Positions 32,919-43,800 of a stretch of 45,894 nucleotides of DNA are shown here, piece by piece. Every line of letters starts with the position of its first letter. The first letter of the stretch is position 1. The translations under genes and the position numbers were made by a program. The notes under the pieces were generated by a model. It saw only the letters and a program-made list of their open reading frames with translations. It searched no databases and had not been told where the DNA came from. Origin of the DNA: Bryobacteraceae bacterium (GTDB lineage: Bacteria; Acidobacteriota; Terriglobia; Bryobacterales; Bryobacteraceae); assembly GCA_028275505.1 (NCBI GenBank), contig JAPWUP010000011.1, positions 1 to 45,894 of the forward strand, written 5' to 3'.

Positions 32919-34334
32919 ATGCTCCGGCGCGAATTCCTGGTTTCCCTGGCGGCGGCGCTGGCTGCCCGAGCCGAGTCGAAAAAGCCGAATCTGGTTCTGA
33001 TTCTGGCCGATGATCTGGGTCAGCGCGATCTGGGTTGTTACGGCAACCGCTACTTTTCAACGCCCAATATTGACCGGCTGGCTGCGGAAGGGGCGCGCTT
33101 CACGGACGCTTATGCGGCCTGCCCGGTATGTTCGCCGACGCGGGCCAGCATCCTTACCGGCCGCTATCCGGTGCGTTATGGCGTGACGGACTGGATTCCG
33201 GGTCGGCCCAGCCATGAACGGGGGCCGATCCGCACGCCGCGCACCAAAACGGAGCTGCCCTTGGATGAAGTTACGTTGCCCGAACGGCTCAAGCCTTACG
33301 GTTACCGCAGCGCGTCGGTCGGCAAGTGGCACCTGGGCGGCGAAGGCTTCAGCCCGACCGAGCAGGGCTTTGACATCAACATCGGAGGAACCAGCTCCGG
33401 CAGCCCGCCGCGCTCAAAAACTCCGTATTTCGGGCCTTACGAGCTGCCCAACCTCAAGGGGCCGGCCGGCGAGTTTCTCACCGAGCGGCTGACGCGAGAA
33501 GGTTGCGCCTTCATCCGCCAGAATCGCGATTACCCGTTTTTCTTGTATCTTTCTCACTTCGCGGTGCACATACCGTTAGGTGCGCGCGAGGCCGATATCG
33601 AACGTCACCGGGCGAAAGCTGCGGGGCGCTATAACCCGATTTACGCCGCCATGGTGGAAAGCGTGGATGAGTCCGTGGGTCAGATCCTGCAAACCATCGA
33701 GGAAGCCGGCGTGGCGGATCGCACCATGGTGGTGTTCACTTCGGACAACGGCGGCCTGCGGTACGAGGGGACGAGCAAAGAGCCGGTCACGGACAACTCC
33801 CCCTGGCGGGCCGGCAAGGGACATCTCTATGAAGGCGGCATCCGCGTGGCGTTGCTGGTGCGGCTGCCCGGCGTGGTCAAGCCGGGGACTGTAATTTCGA
33901 CGCCGGTGTCGAGCATTGACTTACTGCCGACTTTCTGTGATTGGGCTGGCATTCCCGTGCAAGGCGTAGATGGCGTAAGTCTGATGCCGCTGCTGAAAGG
34001 TCGCCGGATGCCGGACCGGCCCCTGTTCTGGCACTATCCCCACTACTCCAACCAGGGTGGGGAGCCGGGCAGCGCCATCCGTCTGGGGCCGTGGAAGCTG
34101 ATCGAGTTCTATGACCGGCCGCGACGGGAACTTTATCACTTGGGCAAGGACCCGGGGGAACAGGTCAATCTGATCGAGCGGGAACCGGCGGTGGCCCGGC
34201 GGCTGGCTGCGCGCTTGCACGAGTGGCTGAAAGCAACAAAAGCCGTTCTGCCAGAGCGCAACCCCAATTACGATCCGGCCTGGCCAGGTTGGGGCTTGAC
34301 CGGAGCTGAGAAACCAACGCCGCCGGCGCGGTGA
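32919..34334 (+). CDS. Tat-exported S1-type sulfatase
   Basis: The 471-residue protein starts M-L-R-R-E-F-L-V-S, a minimal twin-arginine signal ending near A-R-A-E. It has L-A-D-D-L-G metal ligands, formylglycine motif C71-S-P-T-R, G-K-W-H-L-G-G and F-T-S-D-N-G-G. This is a canonical arylsulfatase-like layout at a normal length. The 9-nt gap from receptor 2 indicates cotranscription and translational coupling. A structured 155-nt region separates it from receptor 3. Confidence 0.92.
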   Translation: MLRREFLVSLAAALAARAESKKPNLVLILADDLGQRDLGCYGNRYFSTPNIDRLAAEGARFTDAYAACPVCSPTRASILTGRYPVRYGVTDWIPGRPSHERGPIRTPRTKTELPLDEVTLPERLKPYGYRSASVGKWHLGGEGFSPTEQGFDINIGGTSSGSPPRSKTPYFGPYELPNLKGPAGEFLTERLTREGCAFIRQNRDYPFFLYLSHFAVHIPLGAREADIERHRAKAAGRYNPIYAAMVESVDESVGQILQTIEEAGVADRTMVVFTSDNGGLRYEGTSKEPVTDNSPWRAGKGHLYEGGIRVALLVRLPGVVKPGTVISTPVSSIDLLPTFCDWAGIPVQGVDGVSLMPLLKGRRMPDRPLFWHYPHYSNQGGEPGSAIRLGPWKLIEFYDRPRRELYHLGKDPGEQVNLIEREPAVARRLAARLHEWLKATKAVLPERNPNYDPAWPGWGLTGAEKPTPPAR

Positions 34335-34374
34335 GAGGAAGTTAGTCTGGAGGCATGGATAGGCCCTTTGCCGG

Positions 34375-34441
34375 GCTGGTCCGACGCAAGACCAGCTCGG
34401 GTCGGACAGTCAGGATAACCCTGGGCCCGAAGGTCCGGGGT
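34375..34441 (+). promoter_or_regulatory. Structured leader upstream of receptor 3
   Basis: Three helices can form in the gap before receptor 3. GCTGGTC/GACCAGC (34375-34396) and GTCCGAC/GTCGGAC (34379-34407) are perfect 7-bp stems that share bases and so exclude each other. A third stem of 10 pairs, including two G-T wobbles, closes a CGAA loop at 34418-34441. A G-A-G-G-A-G-G ribosome site follows about 35 nt later. The wobble pairs favour a structure at the RNA level. No known riboswitch class was recognised. Confidence 0.42.
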
Positions 34442-34489
34442 GGAGCGGAGCGTGCTTTGCGTTCCTCGCCGGACAGAGGAGGTCACACA

Positions 34490-37400
34490 ATGCGGCTTGT
34501 TTTTGTGGGTTTGCTAGTTTGGGCTGCCGCGCTGGCGCAGGATCCCCGCGGCAGCATCGTGGGTCAGGTTACCGATCCCACTGGTGCGGTGGTTCCCGGC
34601 GTCACCATCCGTCTGACGCACGTCGAAACGAACGTCACATTCACTGCCCTCAGCAATGACCAGGGCAATTATGAAGCCCACTATCTGCCGACGGGAACCT
34701 ACCGCGTGAGTGCAGAAAAAGCGGGCTTCAAGACGTGGACGCGACCCCCTGTCGAATTGCGTATCGGCGACCGGCTGCGTGTGGATATCCAGCTCGAAGT
34801 GGGCAATGTGGCCGAGAGCGTCGAAGTGGTGGCGCAGGCGCCGGTGCTGGAGACCACCACCGGCCACGTCGGCCAGGTGCTCGACAGCAAGACCTTCGCC
34901 AGCCTGCCGATGCGCTCGGGCAGCATTGCCTGGCTTTACTCGATGTCGCCGGCCACGGTGTGGACCTCGCTGCCATACGACGGCCCGTGGAACATTGATC
35001 AGTCCTCGAATATCGCGATCGCAGGCACGCCACGCGGCCAGGGAATGGAGTTCACGGTAGACGGCGTCAGCAATAACTCCTACGGCGGCGGCACCGCGTT
35101 CGTGCCCCCGCCAGACATGGTGGCCGAAGTGCGGGTGGATACAGCCACCTACGATGCGGCCATCGGGCACTCGGCCGGGGCCTCGGTGAATGTGAGCCTG
35201 AAGGCAGGAACCAATGCCTTCCGCGGCACGCTGGGCGCGTCCGTTTCCTCCGGCCCGATGATGACGCGGAACTTCTTCACGAATCGGTTCATCTTTGATC
35301 CGACGACCGGTCCCGTCACACCCGAGAAAATCAAGGCCAACACGCCCTCCACGCGCTGGCTGCGCTACAGCGCTTCGGTGGGCGGGCCGGTTTATATCCC
35401 CAAGCTGTATGACGGCCGCAACAAGACCTTCTGGCAGTTCGGCTACCAGACCCACAACCGGCGCAGGCCCATCGCGTCGGTGCACACGGTTCCTGCGCCC
35501 GAGCAGGCCAGAGGAGATTTCTCCGCACTGTTGAAGCTAGGCTCGCAGTATCAGATCTACGATCCTTTTACCACCCGGCCGGCGCCCGGCGGGCGTTTCC
35601 AGCGTGACCCCTTGCCGGGCAATATCATACCCTCGAGCAGAATTGATCCCTCGGCGCGGAACATTCTCAAGTACTACCCGGCCCCCAACCAGGCGGGCAC
35701 GGCGGATTTTCTCAATAACTACGCACGCACCCGCCAGGAAAGCCAGGATCTTTACCAGCCCGTGGCCCGCGTAGACCACAATTTCAGCGAAAAGTATCGC
35801 ATGTTCGGGCGTTATTCTCACTCGGACTTTTACGGCCACTTCGATCAGCTAATCCCGAACAGCAACGTGCGGGGACGCAGGCGGCGCAGGCCGCACCGGG
35901 GAGTGGCGCTGGATAACGTGGTCGTCCTCAGTCCGCAGATGGTGCTTGACGTACGGTACGGATTTACCTGGTTCCAGGAATACCAGTCTTACGACAACAT
36001 GGGCTGGAACCTGAAGGAGTTCGGTCTGCCGGACTGGCTGATCCAGCAGCTCGATCCGCGCGGCATCAGCTTTCCTGTGATCAACGTGAGCAATGTTCTT
36101 CAGTTGGGGAACGACGGCGGGTTTTCGGAAAAATACTACACACACTCGTTGCTGGCTGTAACCAACTGGACCAAGGGCGCTCACGGCGTGAAGTGGGGCT
36201 TCGACGGCCGGGTCATGATGGATAACTCGAAAAATTACGGCAACGTTTCTCCTGCCTATAACTTCGACAACACTTACACCCGCGGGCCGCTGGACAATTC
36301 GCCCGGGGCGCCGGGCGCGGGCCAGAGCCTGGCCAGCCTGCTTTTCGGGATCCCCACCGGTGGCGGCATTGACATTAACGATTCCCGGGCCGAGTCGTCT
36401 CGCTTCGTCGCGCTGTTCGTGCAGGACGACTGGCGAGTGGCAAAGAAACTCACTCTGAACTTTGGCTTGCGCTGGGAGTTCGAGGGGCCGCCTACGGAGC
36501 GGTTCAACCGGTCGTCGCGCGATTTCGATTTCAGGACGGTCAATCCCATCCAGCAGGAAGCTCAGGCGAACTACGCCAAGGCCCCGATCCCGGAGATTGC
36601 CCCAGCCGATTTCCGGACGATCGGAGGCCTTACCTTTGTCGGCGTGGGAGGTAATCCGCGGGGTTACCGGGATCCCTTTTACCGGGCCTTCATGCCCCGA
36701 TTCGGCTTCGCCTACCAGCTCGGCAATCGGATTGTGTTGCGGGGAGGCTACGGTATTTTCTTCGGGTTGTTGGGCGCCGATTACACCGACGCCTCGCAGC
36801 CTGGCTTCAACCAGCGGACCAACCTGGTGGCGAGCCTCGACAACGGGCAAACCTATATCGCTTCCATTTCCAACCCGTTCCCCAACGGGCTGGAGAAGCC
36901 GAAGGGGGCTGCGGGCGGCCTGAGGACCTTCCTGGGTCGAGCGCCCGGCTTCTTCTCTTCCGACGGGCGCCGACCCTACACTCAGCGGTGGAGCTATACG
37001 ATCCAGTTCGAGCCTATGGCGCGCTCGGTATTTGAACTCGGATACATCGGGTCGCGCGGGACGCGCTTGCGTGCCTCGACTGCGATGAACCCGATTCCCC
37101 GTCAATACCTCAGTACGTTGCCGGTGCGCGACCAGGCTACGATTGACTTCCTTTCCGCAAACGTGCGGAACCCGTTCCGCGGCATTTCCGGGTTCGAGGG
37201 CACCGGTTTTTACGCCGGCGCCAACACGACGCGCGCGCAGCTTCTGCTTCCCTACCCGCACTTCACCAGCGGCCTGGGAACCGGTCTGCCGGCGGGCAGC
37301 AGTTGGTATCATGCTCTGACTGTCCGCTTCGAGCGAAGATTGGCCGGCGGGTTGCAAGTGCAATCGAACTACACGTGGTCGAAGACCATGGAGGCGGTAA

Positions 37401-37990
37401 GCTATCTGAATGACACCGACCCGATCCCCGAACACGTGGTGAGCAACCTGGATCGCCCGCACCGCCTGACCGTTTCGGCCATTTACGAGCTTCCTTTCGG
37501 CAAAGGCAAGCGCTTCGGCGGCCAGGTTCCGGGATGGCTCAACCAGGTGATCGGCGGCTGGCAAGTCAACGCGATTTATCAGGCGCAGAGCGGACCCGGA
37601 CTTACCTTCGGCAACGTGATCTACACGGGGCGCTACCGCGATCTCAAGCTACCCTCGGACGTTCGAAACATAGACCGCTGGTTCAATACGGACGGCTTCG
37701 AGCGCGACCCCAGGCGCCAGCTTGCTTACAATATCCGTTACCTTCCGAGCCGCTTCGCCTGCGTTCGGGCCGACGGCATGAATATCTGGGATCTCTCCGC
37801 GCACAAGAATTTTAAACTGGCTGAGAAGTTGACTCTTCAACTGCGCGGCGAGGCCGAAGGTGCAACGAACACGCCGAACTTTGCTGCGCCCAATACCACG
37901 CCCACCAGCACCCTGTTCGGCCGCGTCACCGCGACTCAGACCGGTCAGGAGGAACGCCGGATCTTTGTAGGGTTGAAGTTACTTTGGTAG
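34490..37990 (+). CDS. Oar-like TonB-dependent outer-membrane receptor 3
   Basis: The ATG at 34490 (1,166 residues) has an AGAGGAGG ribosome site and a signal peptide (M-R-L-V-F-V-G-L-L-V-W-A-A-A-L-A-Q); the longer frame from 34355 runs through the structured leader and is rejected. The domain order is N-terminal beta-sandwich (I-V-G-Q-V-T-D-P-T-G-A-V-V-P-G-V), plug, and beta-barrel ending in Trp (V-G-L-K-L-L-W). It is closest to receptors 2 and 4, with shared blocks such as F-T-V-D-G-V, G-P-L-D-N-S-P-x-A-P and L-P-V-R-D-Q-A-T-I-D. The PhoD-like phosphatase starts 19 nt downstream. No obvious TonB box was found after the signal peptide. Confidence 0.86.
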   Translation: MRLVFVGLLVWAAALAQDPRGSIVGQVTDPTGAVVPGVTIRLTHVETNVTFTALSNDQGNYEAHYLPTGTYRVSAEKAGFKTWTRPPVELRIGDRLRVDIQLEVGNVAESVEVVAQAPVLETTTGHVGQVLDSKTFASLPMRSGSIAWLYSMSPATVWTSLPYDGPWNIDQSSNIAIAGTPRGQGMEFTVDGVSNNSYGGGTAFVPPPDMVAEVRVDTATYDAAIGHSAGASVNVSLKAGTNAFRGTLGASVSSGPMMTRNFFTNRFIFDPTTGPVTPEKIKANTPSTRWLRYSASVGGPVYIPKLYDGRNKTFWQFGYQTHNRRRPIASVHTVPAPEQARGDFSALLKLGSQYQIYDPFTTRPAPGGRFQRDPLPGNIIPSSRIDPSARNILKYYPAPNQAGTADFLNNYARTRQESQDLYQPVARVDHNFSEKYRMFGRYSHSDFYGHFDQLIPNSNVRGRRRRRPHRGVALDNVVVLSPQMVLDVRYGFTWFQEYQSYDNMGWNLKEFGLPDWLIQQLDPRGISFPVINVSNVLQLGNDGGFSEKYYTHSLLAVTNWTKGAHGVKWGFDGRVMMDNSKNYGNVSPAYNFDNTYTRGPLDNSPGAPGAGQSLASLLFGIPTGGGIDINDSRAESSRFVALFVQDDWRVAKKLTLNFGLRWEFEGPPTERFNRSSRDFDFRTVNPIQQEAQANYAKAPIPEIAPADFRTIGGLTFVGVGGNPRGYRDPFYRAFMPRFGFAYQLGNRIVLRGGYGIFFGLLGADYTDASQPGFNQRTNLVASLDNGQTYIASISNPFPNGLEKPKGAAGGLRTFLGRAPGFFSSDGRRPYTQRWSYTIQFEPMARSVFELGYIGSRGTRLRASTAMNPIPRQYLSTLPVRDQATIDFLSANVRNPFRGISGFEGTGFYAGANTTRAQLLLPYPHFTSGLGTGLPAGSSWYHALTVRFERRLAGGLQVQSNYTWSKTMEAVSYLNDTDPIPEHVVSNLDRPHRLTVSAIYELPFGKGKRFGGQVPGWLNQVIGGWQVNAIYQAQSGPGLTFGNVIYTGRYRDLKLPSDVRNIDRWFNTDGFERDPRRQLAYNIRYLPSRFACVRADGMNIWDLSAHKNFKLAEKLTLQLRGEAEGATNTPNFAAPNTTPTSTLFGRVTATQTGQEERRIFVGLKLLW

Positions 37991-38009
37991 GACAAGGCTG
38001 GAGGCGTCT

Positions 38010-39401
38010 ATGTGGACTATTCTTGCAATCTTGCTGGGCACTCAGATTTTACCGGAGGGATCGCACCAGGCTACTGGCGTGCGCGTAGGCGAAGTAAGGC
38101 CGGATTCAGCCGTCGTGTGGATGCGGCTCACCGCTCACACGACGCGGAACCGCGACGGGATCGTGCGTAAAGGTCGCGTGGGCCCGCCGCTCCCCGCGAA
38201 CGTTGGAACCGAGCAACTGGAAGGCGCATGTCCCGGCGCGCCAGGGCGGGTACGCCTCCGTTATGGTACGAGTCCCGATTTGCGTGACGCGAAGGCCACG
38301 CCTTGGGTGGAGGTCACGGCGGAGCGCGATTACTCGCATCAGTTCGTCCTGCGCGGGCTCAAACCGGACACGATCTACTATTACTCGGCGGAAACCGCGG
38401 GGCCGGGCGGCTCGCCGGTGCACACGCCGTTGCGCGGGCAGTTCCGGACGGCGCCGCCGCCCGATCGCTACGCCGACGTGCTGTTCACGGTGGTTACCTG
38501 CCACATGTACCAGCACCTGGACCATCCCGATGGCTTTCACATTTACGAAGCAATGGCCGGGATGAACCCGCGCTTCCACGTGCTCACGGGGGATAACGTC
38601 TATTACGATAACGAAGATCCACCGGCTGTCACTGTGGCCCTGGCGCGCTACCACTGGGAACGGATGTGGAGCCTGCCGCGGCACGTGGCGTTTCTATTGC
38701 GCTTCCCGGCTTACTGGGAGAAGGACGATCACGACACTCTCTGCGATGATTGCTACCCGACGAAAGATTGCCGCATGTCGCCCATGACTTTTGCCGACGG
38801 GCAGCGCATCTTTCTCCAGCAGGTGCCCATGGGCGACAGGACGTACCGGCACTTCCGTTGGGGCAGGGGTCTGGAAATCTGGCTAACGGAAGGTCGTGAC
38901 TTCCGCTCTCCCAATGACGCGCCGGATGGGCCGAACAAGACGATCTGGGGCGCCGAGCAAAAGAAATGGTTGATGGAGACGTTGCTCGCCAGCGACGCCG
39001 ATTTCAAGATCCTGATAAGCCCCACGCCGCTGGTTGGGCCGGACCGTCCCAAGAAAGCGGATAACCATGCCAATCGCGCTTTTGCTCACGAAGGCAACGA
39101 GTTCCGCCGATGGGCGCGGCAACACCTGCCGCACAACTTTTTTGTAGTTGCCGGGGACCGGCACTGGCAGTACCATTCCGTGGATCCGGAAACCGGGTTG
39201 CACGAATTCGCCTGCGGACCAGCGAGCGACGAGCACGCCGGCGGCTCCCCCGGATATGACCCCAAATATCACCGCTTCCATCGAGTGGCCGGTGGATTCC
39301 TCTCCGTGAGCTTCCAACGCTCGGGGACACGCAGCACGCTGGTGTTCCGCCATCACGACGTGCATGGCAAGGTCGTTTACCAGTATCAGGTAGAGCGCTG
39401 A
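38010..39401 (+). CDS. PhoD-like metallophosphatase
   Basis: The 463-residue protein starts with a short hydrophobic N-terminus (about residues 1-15) that may be a weak signal. Residues about 22-150 look like the fibronectin-type N-domain of PhoD proteins (V-R-V-G-E-V-R-P-D-S-A-V-V-W-M-R, L-K-P-D-T-I-Y-Y-Y). The catalytic domain shows the usual metal-site landmarks in order: V-T-C-H near the first strand, L-T-G-D-N-V-Y-Y, K-D-D-H-D, and A-G-D-R-H-W near the C-terminus. PhoD enzymes hydrolyse phosphodiesters or monoesters outside the cytoplasm with Fe/Ca. It has a GGAGG ribosome site and lies between receptor 3 and a sulfatase, so it may remove phosphate from the same imported material. Confidence 0.82.
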   Translation: MWTILAILLGTQILPEGSHQATGVRVGEVRPDSAVVWMRLTAHTTRNRDGIVRKGRVGPPLPANVGTEQLEGACPGAPGRVRLRYGTSPDLRDAKATPWVEVTAERDYSHQFVLRGLKPDTIYYYSAETAGPGGSPVHTPLRGQFRTAPPPDRYADVLFTVVTCHMYQHLDHPDGFHIYEAMAGMNPRFHVLTGDNVYYDNEDPPAVTVALARYHWERMWSLPRHVAFLLRFPAYWEKDDHDTLCDDCYPTKDCRMSPMTFADGQRIFLQQVPMGDRTYRHFRWGRGLEIWLTEGRDFRSPNDAPDGPNKTIWGAEQKKWLMETLLASDADFKILISPTPLVGPDRPKKADNHANRAFAHEGNEFRRWARQHLPHNFFVVAGDRHWQYHSVDPETGLHEFACGPASDEHAGGSPGYDPKYHRFHRVAGGFLSVSFQRSGTRSTLVFRHHDVHGKVVYQYQVER

Positions 39402-39460
39402 GTCGGGCCGCGGGCCATACCCGCAAGCGATAACATAGTTCAGCGAGGGAGGAGCCTCTG

Positions 39461-40807
39461 ATGATCAACGCGGATAGGATGCGCCGAAGGGATTTTCTGA
39501 AGGCTACGGCTCTGTGGGCGTGCAGCCCCGCTCTGGCCGCGCCGGCCAGACCGAACATCGTGTTCCTCGCTGCCGACGACCTGGGCTACGCCGAGTTGGG
39601 CGTCCAGGGTTGCCGCGACATCCCTACTCCTAACATTGACTCGATCGCGGCTAACGGCGTACGTTTCACCGACGGCTACGTCTCTTGCCCGGTTTGCAGC
39701 CCCACCCGCGCCGGCTGGATCACGGGCCGTTACCAGCAGCGCTTCGGGCACGAGTTCAATCCCGGACCTGCGCAGCAAGCCGACCCGAACTTCGGCCTGC
39801 CTTTGAGCGAGGTCACTCTAGCAAACCAGCTCAAAGCCGCCGGTTACGCCACCGGAATTGTGGGCAAGTGGCACCTAGGTTACCGGCCCGAATTTCATCC
39901 GCAGAAGCGCGGATTCGACGAGTTCTTCGGCTTCCTGGGTGGCGCCCATCCCTACCTGCCCACGCCAGGGGCCGACCCGATCCTGCGCGGGACGCAGCCC
40001 GTGGAGGAGCGCGAATACCTCACGGAAGCTTTCGCCCGGGAAGCTCTGGACTTCATCGAGCGTCACCGCAACCAACCATTCTTCCTGTATCTGAGCTTCA
40101 ACGCCGTACACGCTCCTCTGCAAGCCACGGAGAAATACCTGGCGCGCTTTTCTCAGATCCAGGACCAGCGCCGTCGGACTTTCGCGGCAATGCTCTCGGC
40201 CATGGACGACGCCGTCGGCCAAGTGCTCCAGCGGCTGCGCGAGTACAAGCTCGAAGACAACACGTTGGTTGTCTTCATCAGCGACAATGGCGGTCCGACC
40301 AATAACACTTCGTCGCGCAATGATCCGCTTCGGGGTTACAAAGGGCAGGTGTTGGAGGGCGGCATCCGGGTGCCTTTCCTGATGCAATGGAAGGCGCGGC
40401 TGCCCAAAGGCCTGGTGTACCGCGAACCCGTGATCTCACTCGACATTTTCCCGACAGTGGTGGCTGCCGCAGGCGCCTCTTTGCCTGCCAACCCGCTGGA
40501 TGGCGTCAACCTGCTCCCCTACCTCACCGGGCAATCCAAGGGCGCGCCTCACCAGGCTCTGTATTGGCGCTTCGGCGCGCAAGCCGCGATTCGCAAGGGG
40601 CCTTGGAAGATGGTTCGCCTGGCCGACGGACAGCCGCAGCTCTACAATCTCGCGGAAGACATTGGCGAGAGCCGCGACCTGGCCTCTGCGCAACCGGCGA
40701 AGCTCAAAGAGCTGCTCGAGGACTGGGAGGCCTGGAACCGGCAGCTTTCGCCGCCCCGCTGGCAGCAAGGCGCGCGCGCTCGAAGGGCGCGCAAGAAAAA
40801 GGCCTGA
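39461..40807 (+). CDS. Tat-exported S1-type sulfatase
   Basis: The 448-residue protein has a textbook twin-arginine signal (R-R-R-D-F-L-K-A) and a cleavable A-L-A-A end. It carries A-A-D-D-L-G metal ligands, formylglycine motif C79-S-P-T-R, G-K-W-H-L-G-Y and F-I-S-D-N-G-G. A GGGAGGAG ribosome site precedes the ATG at 39461; an in-frame ATG at residue 7 is also possible and keeps the Tat motif. The C-terminus ends in a basic tail (R-A-R-R-A-R-K-K-K-A). It is 59 nt from the PhoD-like gene and convergent with receptor 4. Confidence 0.92.
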   Translation: MINADRMRRRDFLKATALWACSPALAAPARPNIVFLAADDLGYAELGVQGCRDIPTPNIDSIAANGVRFTDGYVSCPVCSPTRAGWITGRYQQRFGHEFNPGPAQQADPNFGLPLSEVTLANQLKAAGYATGIVGKWHLGYRPEFHPQKRGFDEFFGFLGGAHPYLPTPGADPILRGTQPVEEREYLTEAFAREALDFIERHRNQPFFLYLSFNAVHAPLQATEKYLARFSQIQDQRRRTFAAMLSAMDDAVGQVLQRLREYKLEDNTLVVFISDNGGPTNNTSSRNDPLRGYKGQVLEGGIRVPFLMQWKARLPKGLVYREPVISLDIFPTVVAAAGASLPANPLDGVNLLPYLTGQSKGAPHQALYWRFGAQAAIRKGPWKMVRLADGQPQLYNLAEDIGESRDLASAQPAKLKELLEDWEAWNRQLSPPRWQQGARARRARKKKA

Positions 40808-40856
40808 TGGGCTCCCTTGCCCGCCGGCTCTTCGCCGAACACCAATCAAGCCATAA

Positions 40857-43800
40857 CTACCAGCTCAGCTTGGCGCCCACTTGCACGCGCCGCTGCTCGG
40901 TGCCCACGATGGAGGTTACCTGGCCGAAGAGGGTGCTGGTCGGCGTGGTGTTGGGGGCAGCGAACATGGCGTGGTTAAAGGCGTCTTGCGCTTCAGCTCG
41001 CAACTGGAGCCGTACGCGCTCGCTCACTCGTATCGTCTTGAACAGGGAAAGATCCCAGTTGTTGTAGCCGTCCGCCCGCAGGCCCGTCAAGCGCAGCGGG
41101 AAGGTCCGGATATTGGACGCTAACTGCTTCCGCACGTCCCGTTCGAAGCCTGCCTCGGTGTTGAACCATCGCTCGACGCGACGCTGCGCGCGGGGCAACA
41201 CGATGTCGTGAATGTTCCCGTAAAAGAGTATGTTGCCGAAGCCGATGGGCGGTCCGCTCTGTCCCTGGTAAATCCCCTGGATGGACCAACCTTCCACCAG
41301 GTGACCTACGAAGCCGCGCGCCTGAGCGAGCCATCGTTTGCCGCGCCCGAAGGGCACCTCCCAGATGGCGCTGACCACGATATGATGCGGGCGATCCTGC
41401 GGCGAGATCACGTGATGCGGGTGCAAATCGGTGGGGTTCAGTTTCTCGATGGCCTCCATGAACTTCGACCAGGTATATGCTGCAGTAACTGTGTACCCAT
41501 GCGAGAACCGTTTTTCTGCCCGCGCTTGCAAGGAGTGGTACCAACTGAACCCCCTGCTGAGCGTGGTCGAGATTCCCGTGAAGTGGGGATAAGGCCGCAG
41601 TAACTGGGACAAGGGTACTGTGCGTCCCGCGAGACCGCTGCCTTCGAACTCCGGCAGGCCGAAGAAAGGATTTGGTACGGCGCGGCTGAGCAAATCTATG
41701 GTGGCCTGGTCGCGCACTGGGGAACGGCTCAGATACTCCGCCGGTATGGGATCGAGCTGCTCGGATAGGTCGAGACCGGTACCCCGGCTGCCCACGTAGC
41801 CCACTTCGAGGAGCACCCGGTGCGGGAACTCGCGCTGGATATTGAAGCTCCAGCGTTGCAGGTAACCGGGCTTTCGCGTCGGAGTGAAGAATCCCGGGGC
41901 GCGGCCCAGGTATGTCTTCAGGCCCAGGCTTGCTCCGGGTGGCTCGAGCAGGCCGTCGGGAAACGGATTGGCCAGCGTGGCGCGGAAGGTCAGACCGTTG
42001 TCCAGGCTGGGAACCAGCGTGGTGCGCTGGCTGAAGCCTTGCTGATAGACGTCGGTCCTGTCCGAGCCCATCTGGTTGAAAAACACGCCGTAGCCTGCAC
42101 GCACCACCCAGGCCTGCCCGAGACGCCAGGCCAGGCCCACGCGAGGCGCAAAATTGTTCCAGTCCGTATCGAACAGGCCGCGCGGTTGCCCGCCGACACC
42201 GGCAAAGCGCAGGCCTCCCACGACCCGGAACTGCTCGACCGGCACCTGCGGGATCGGGTTGCGCGCGTAAGCTGCACGCGCCGCCGGCTCGACAGGATTC
42301 GGCGTCACAAAATCAAAACCGCGATTCGTGCGGTTGTACCGCTCCGTAACCGGCAGCTCCACTTCCCACCGCAAACCTGCATTCAAGGTCAGATTTCGCG
42401 TGAGCTTGAAATCATCCTGGATAAACAAGGCCGCGTACTTGGATTGCTCCGCGTAGCTGGCGTTCCGGTCTGCATAACCCGTTGTCGGCAGGCCGAGCAG
42501 GAAGGCTGCCAGCCCTTGTCCGATGGGCGCCGCCGGCGAGTTGTCGAGCGGCCCGCGCGTCCACAAGGTGCCGAATTCGATGTGGGGTGCTACGTTGCCC
42601 CAGTTGTAATTGTTCTCCTGCAGTACGCGAAATTCGCCTCCCCACCGCAGGCTGTGATTGCCGCGAATGTGGGAGATCGTGCCCGAAAAAGTGTGATAGG
42701 TCGTGACGTTCCGGAAACCCGAAGAGTAGCCGAGCGTGGCATAGCCATCGGGCACGATTTCCGGGAAAGCGGTGACCTTGCGGTCCAGCAGGCCGACCAG
42801 CGAAGCGGGAAATCCTAGCGAACCCAAGTCAAAGCCCAGACTGAGCGGGCGGTCGTAGAGGATGAACCGCGTCAGGCCATAGCGGAGGTTCACGACGAGG
42901 TCGGCGCGCGGCGTAATTACGTCATCCAGGGCGAAGCCGCGGTGCTGGCGATTGCGCGCCATGCCCTTGGACTCGTTGTGGAAGGCGTTATCCCAAGTCT
43001 CCAACAGATAGGCCCAGCTCAGCGACCCGTACAGCCGGTGCGAGCCGCCAAACGCCTGGTCCACTCGCGCGCTCTGGCTGTGATAGTCAATGCGCCGCGG
43101 CTTCGGATCCGAGTAATTGTTCCTTCCGTCCGCTGTCCCTGCTGCGTTGGGCAGAGGATAGTAACCCAGCAGACGTTTCGCCATCGGGTCAATTCGGGAC
43201 GCGGGGATCACGTTGCCCGGGAAGGGCTGCCTGCTGAAGCGTCCCGCCGGCGCGGGAGCAATCGTGGCGGGGTCATAAATCTGATACTGCTCACCCAACG
43301 CCAGCAGCTCGGAAAAATCGCCCTGCCGCTGCCGGGCTGTGGGTACCGTGTAGAAAGCCTGTTCCGGACGGATCCGGTCCAGCACGTCTACGCCGTAAGT
43401 CCAGAAGGTGCGATTGCGGCCATCGTAAAGTTTCGGCAGCCACACCGGACCGCTGAGGCTGGCGCGGTAGCGATTGGTTTTGACGGGCGGCCAGGCTTGC
43501 GCAATTTTCTCCGGCGTGACCGGGCCCGTCGAGGTGTCGTAAATGAAGCGGTTCGTGAAGAAAGGTTTGGTCATCAGGGGCCGGCTGACGTGACCGAAGA
43601 CCAGGTCGCCGTGAAAATCGTTGGTGCCGCTCTTGAGCACCATGTTCACGTACGAGCCAGTGAAATGACCCACGGAGGCATCGAAGGCGGCGGTCTGAAC
43701 GCGGAACTCCTGTAACATCTCAGGTGGCGGCGAGAAGGAGAGCTGTCCCTGGCGCGAGACGTTCGGGATGCCGTCCAGCGTGAACTCGCTGGAGCGCGTG

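Noticed and set aside
35849-37564. 571-codon minus-strand open frame opposite receptor 3
   Set aside because: It is a mirror of conserved barrel sequence and has no ribosome site or domain.
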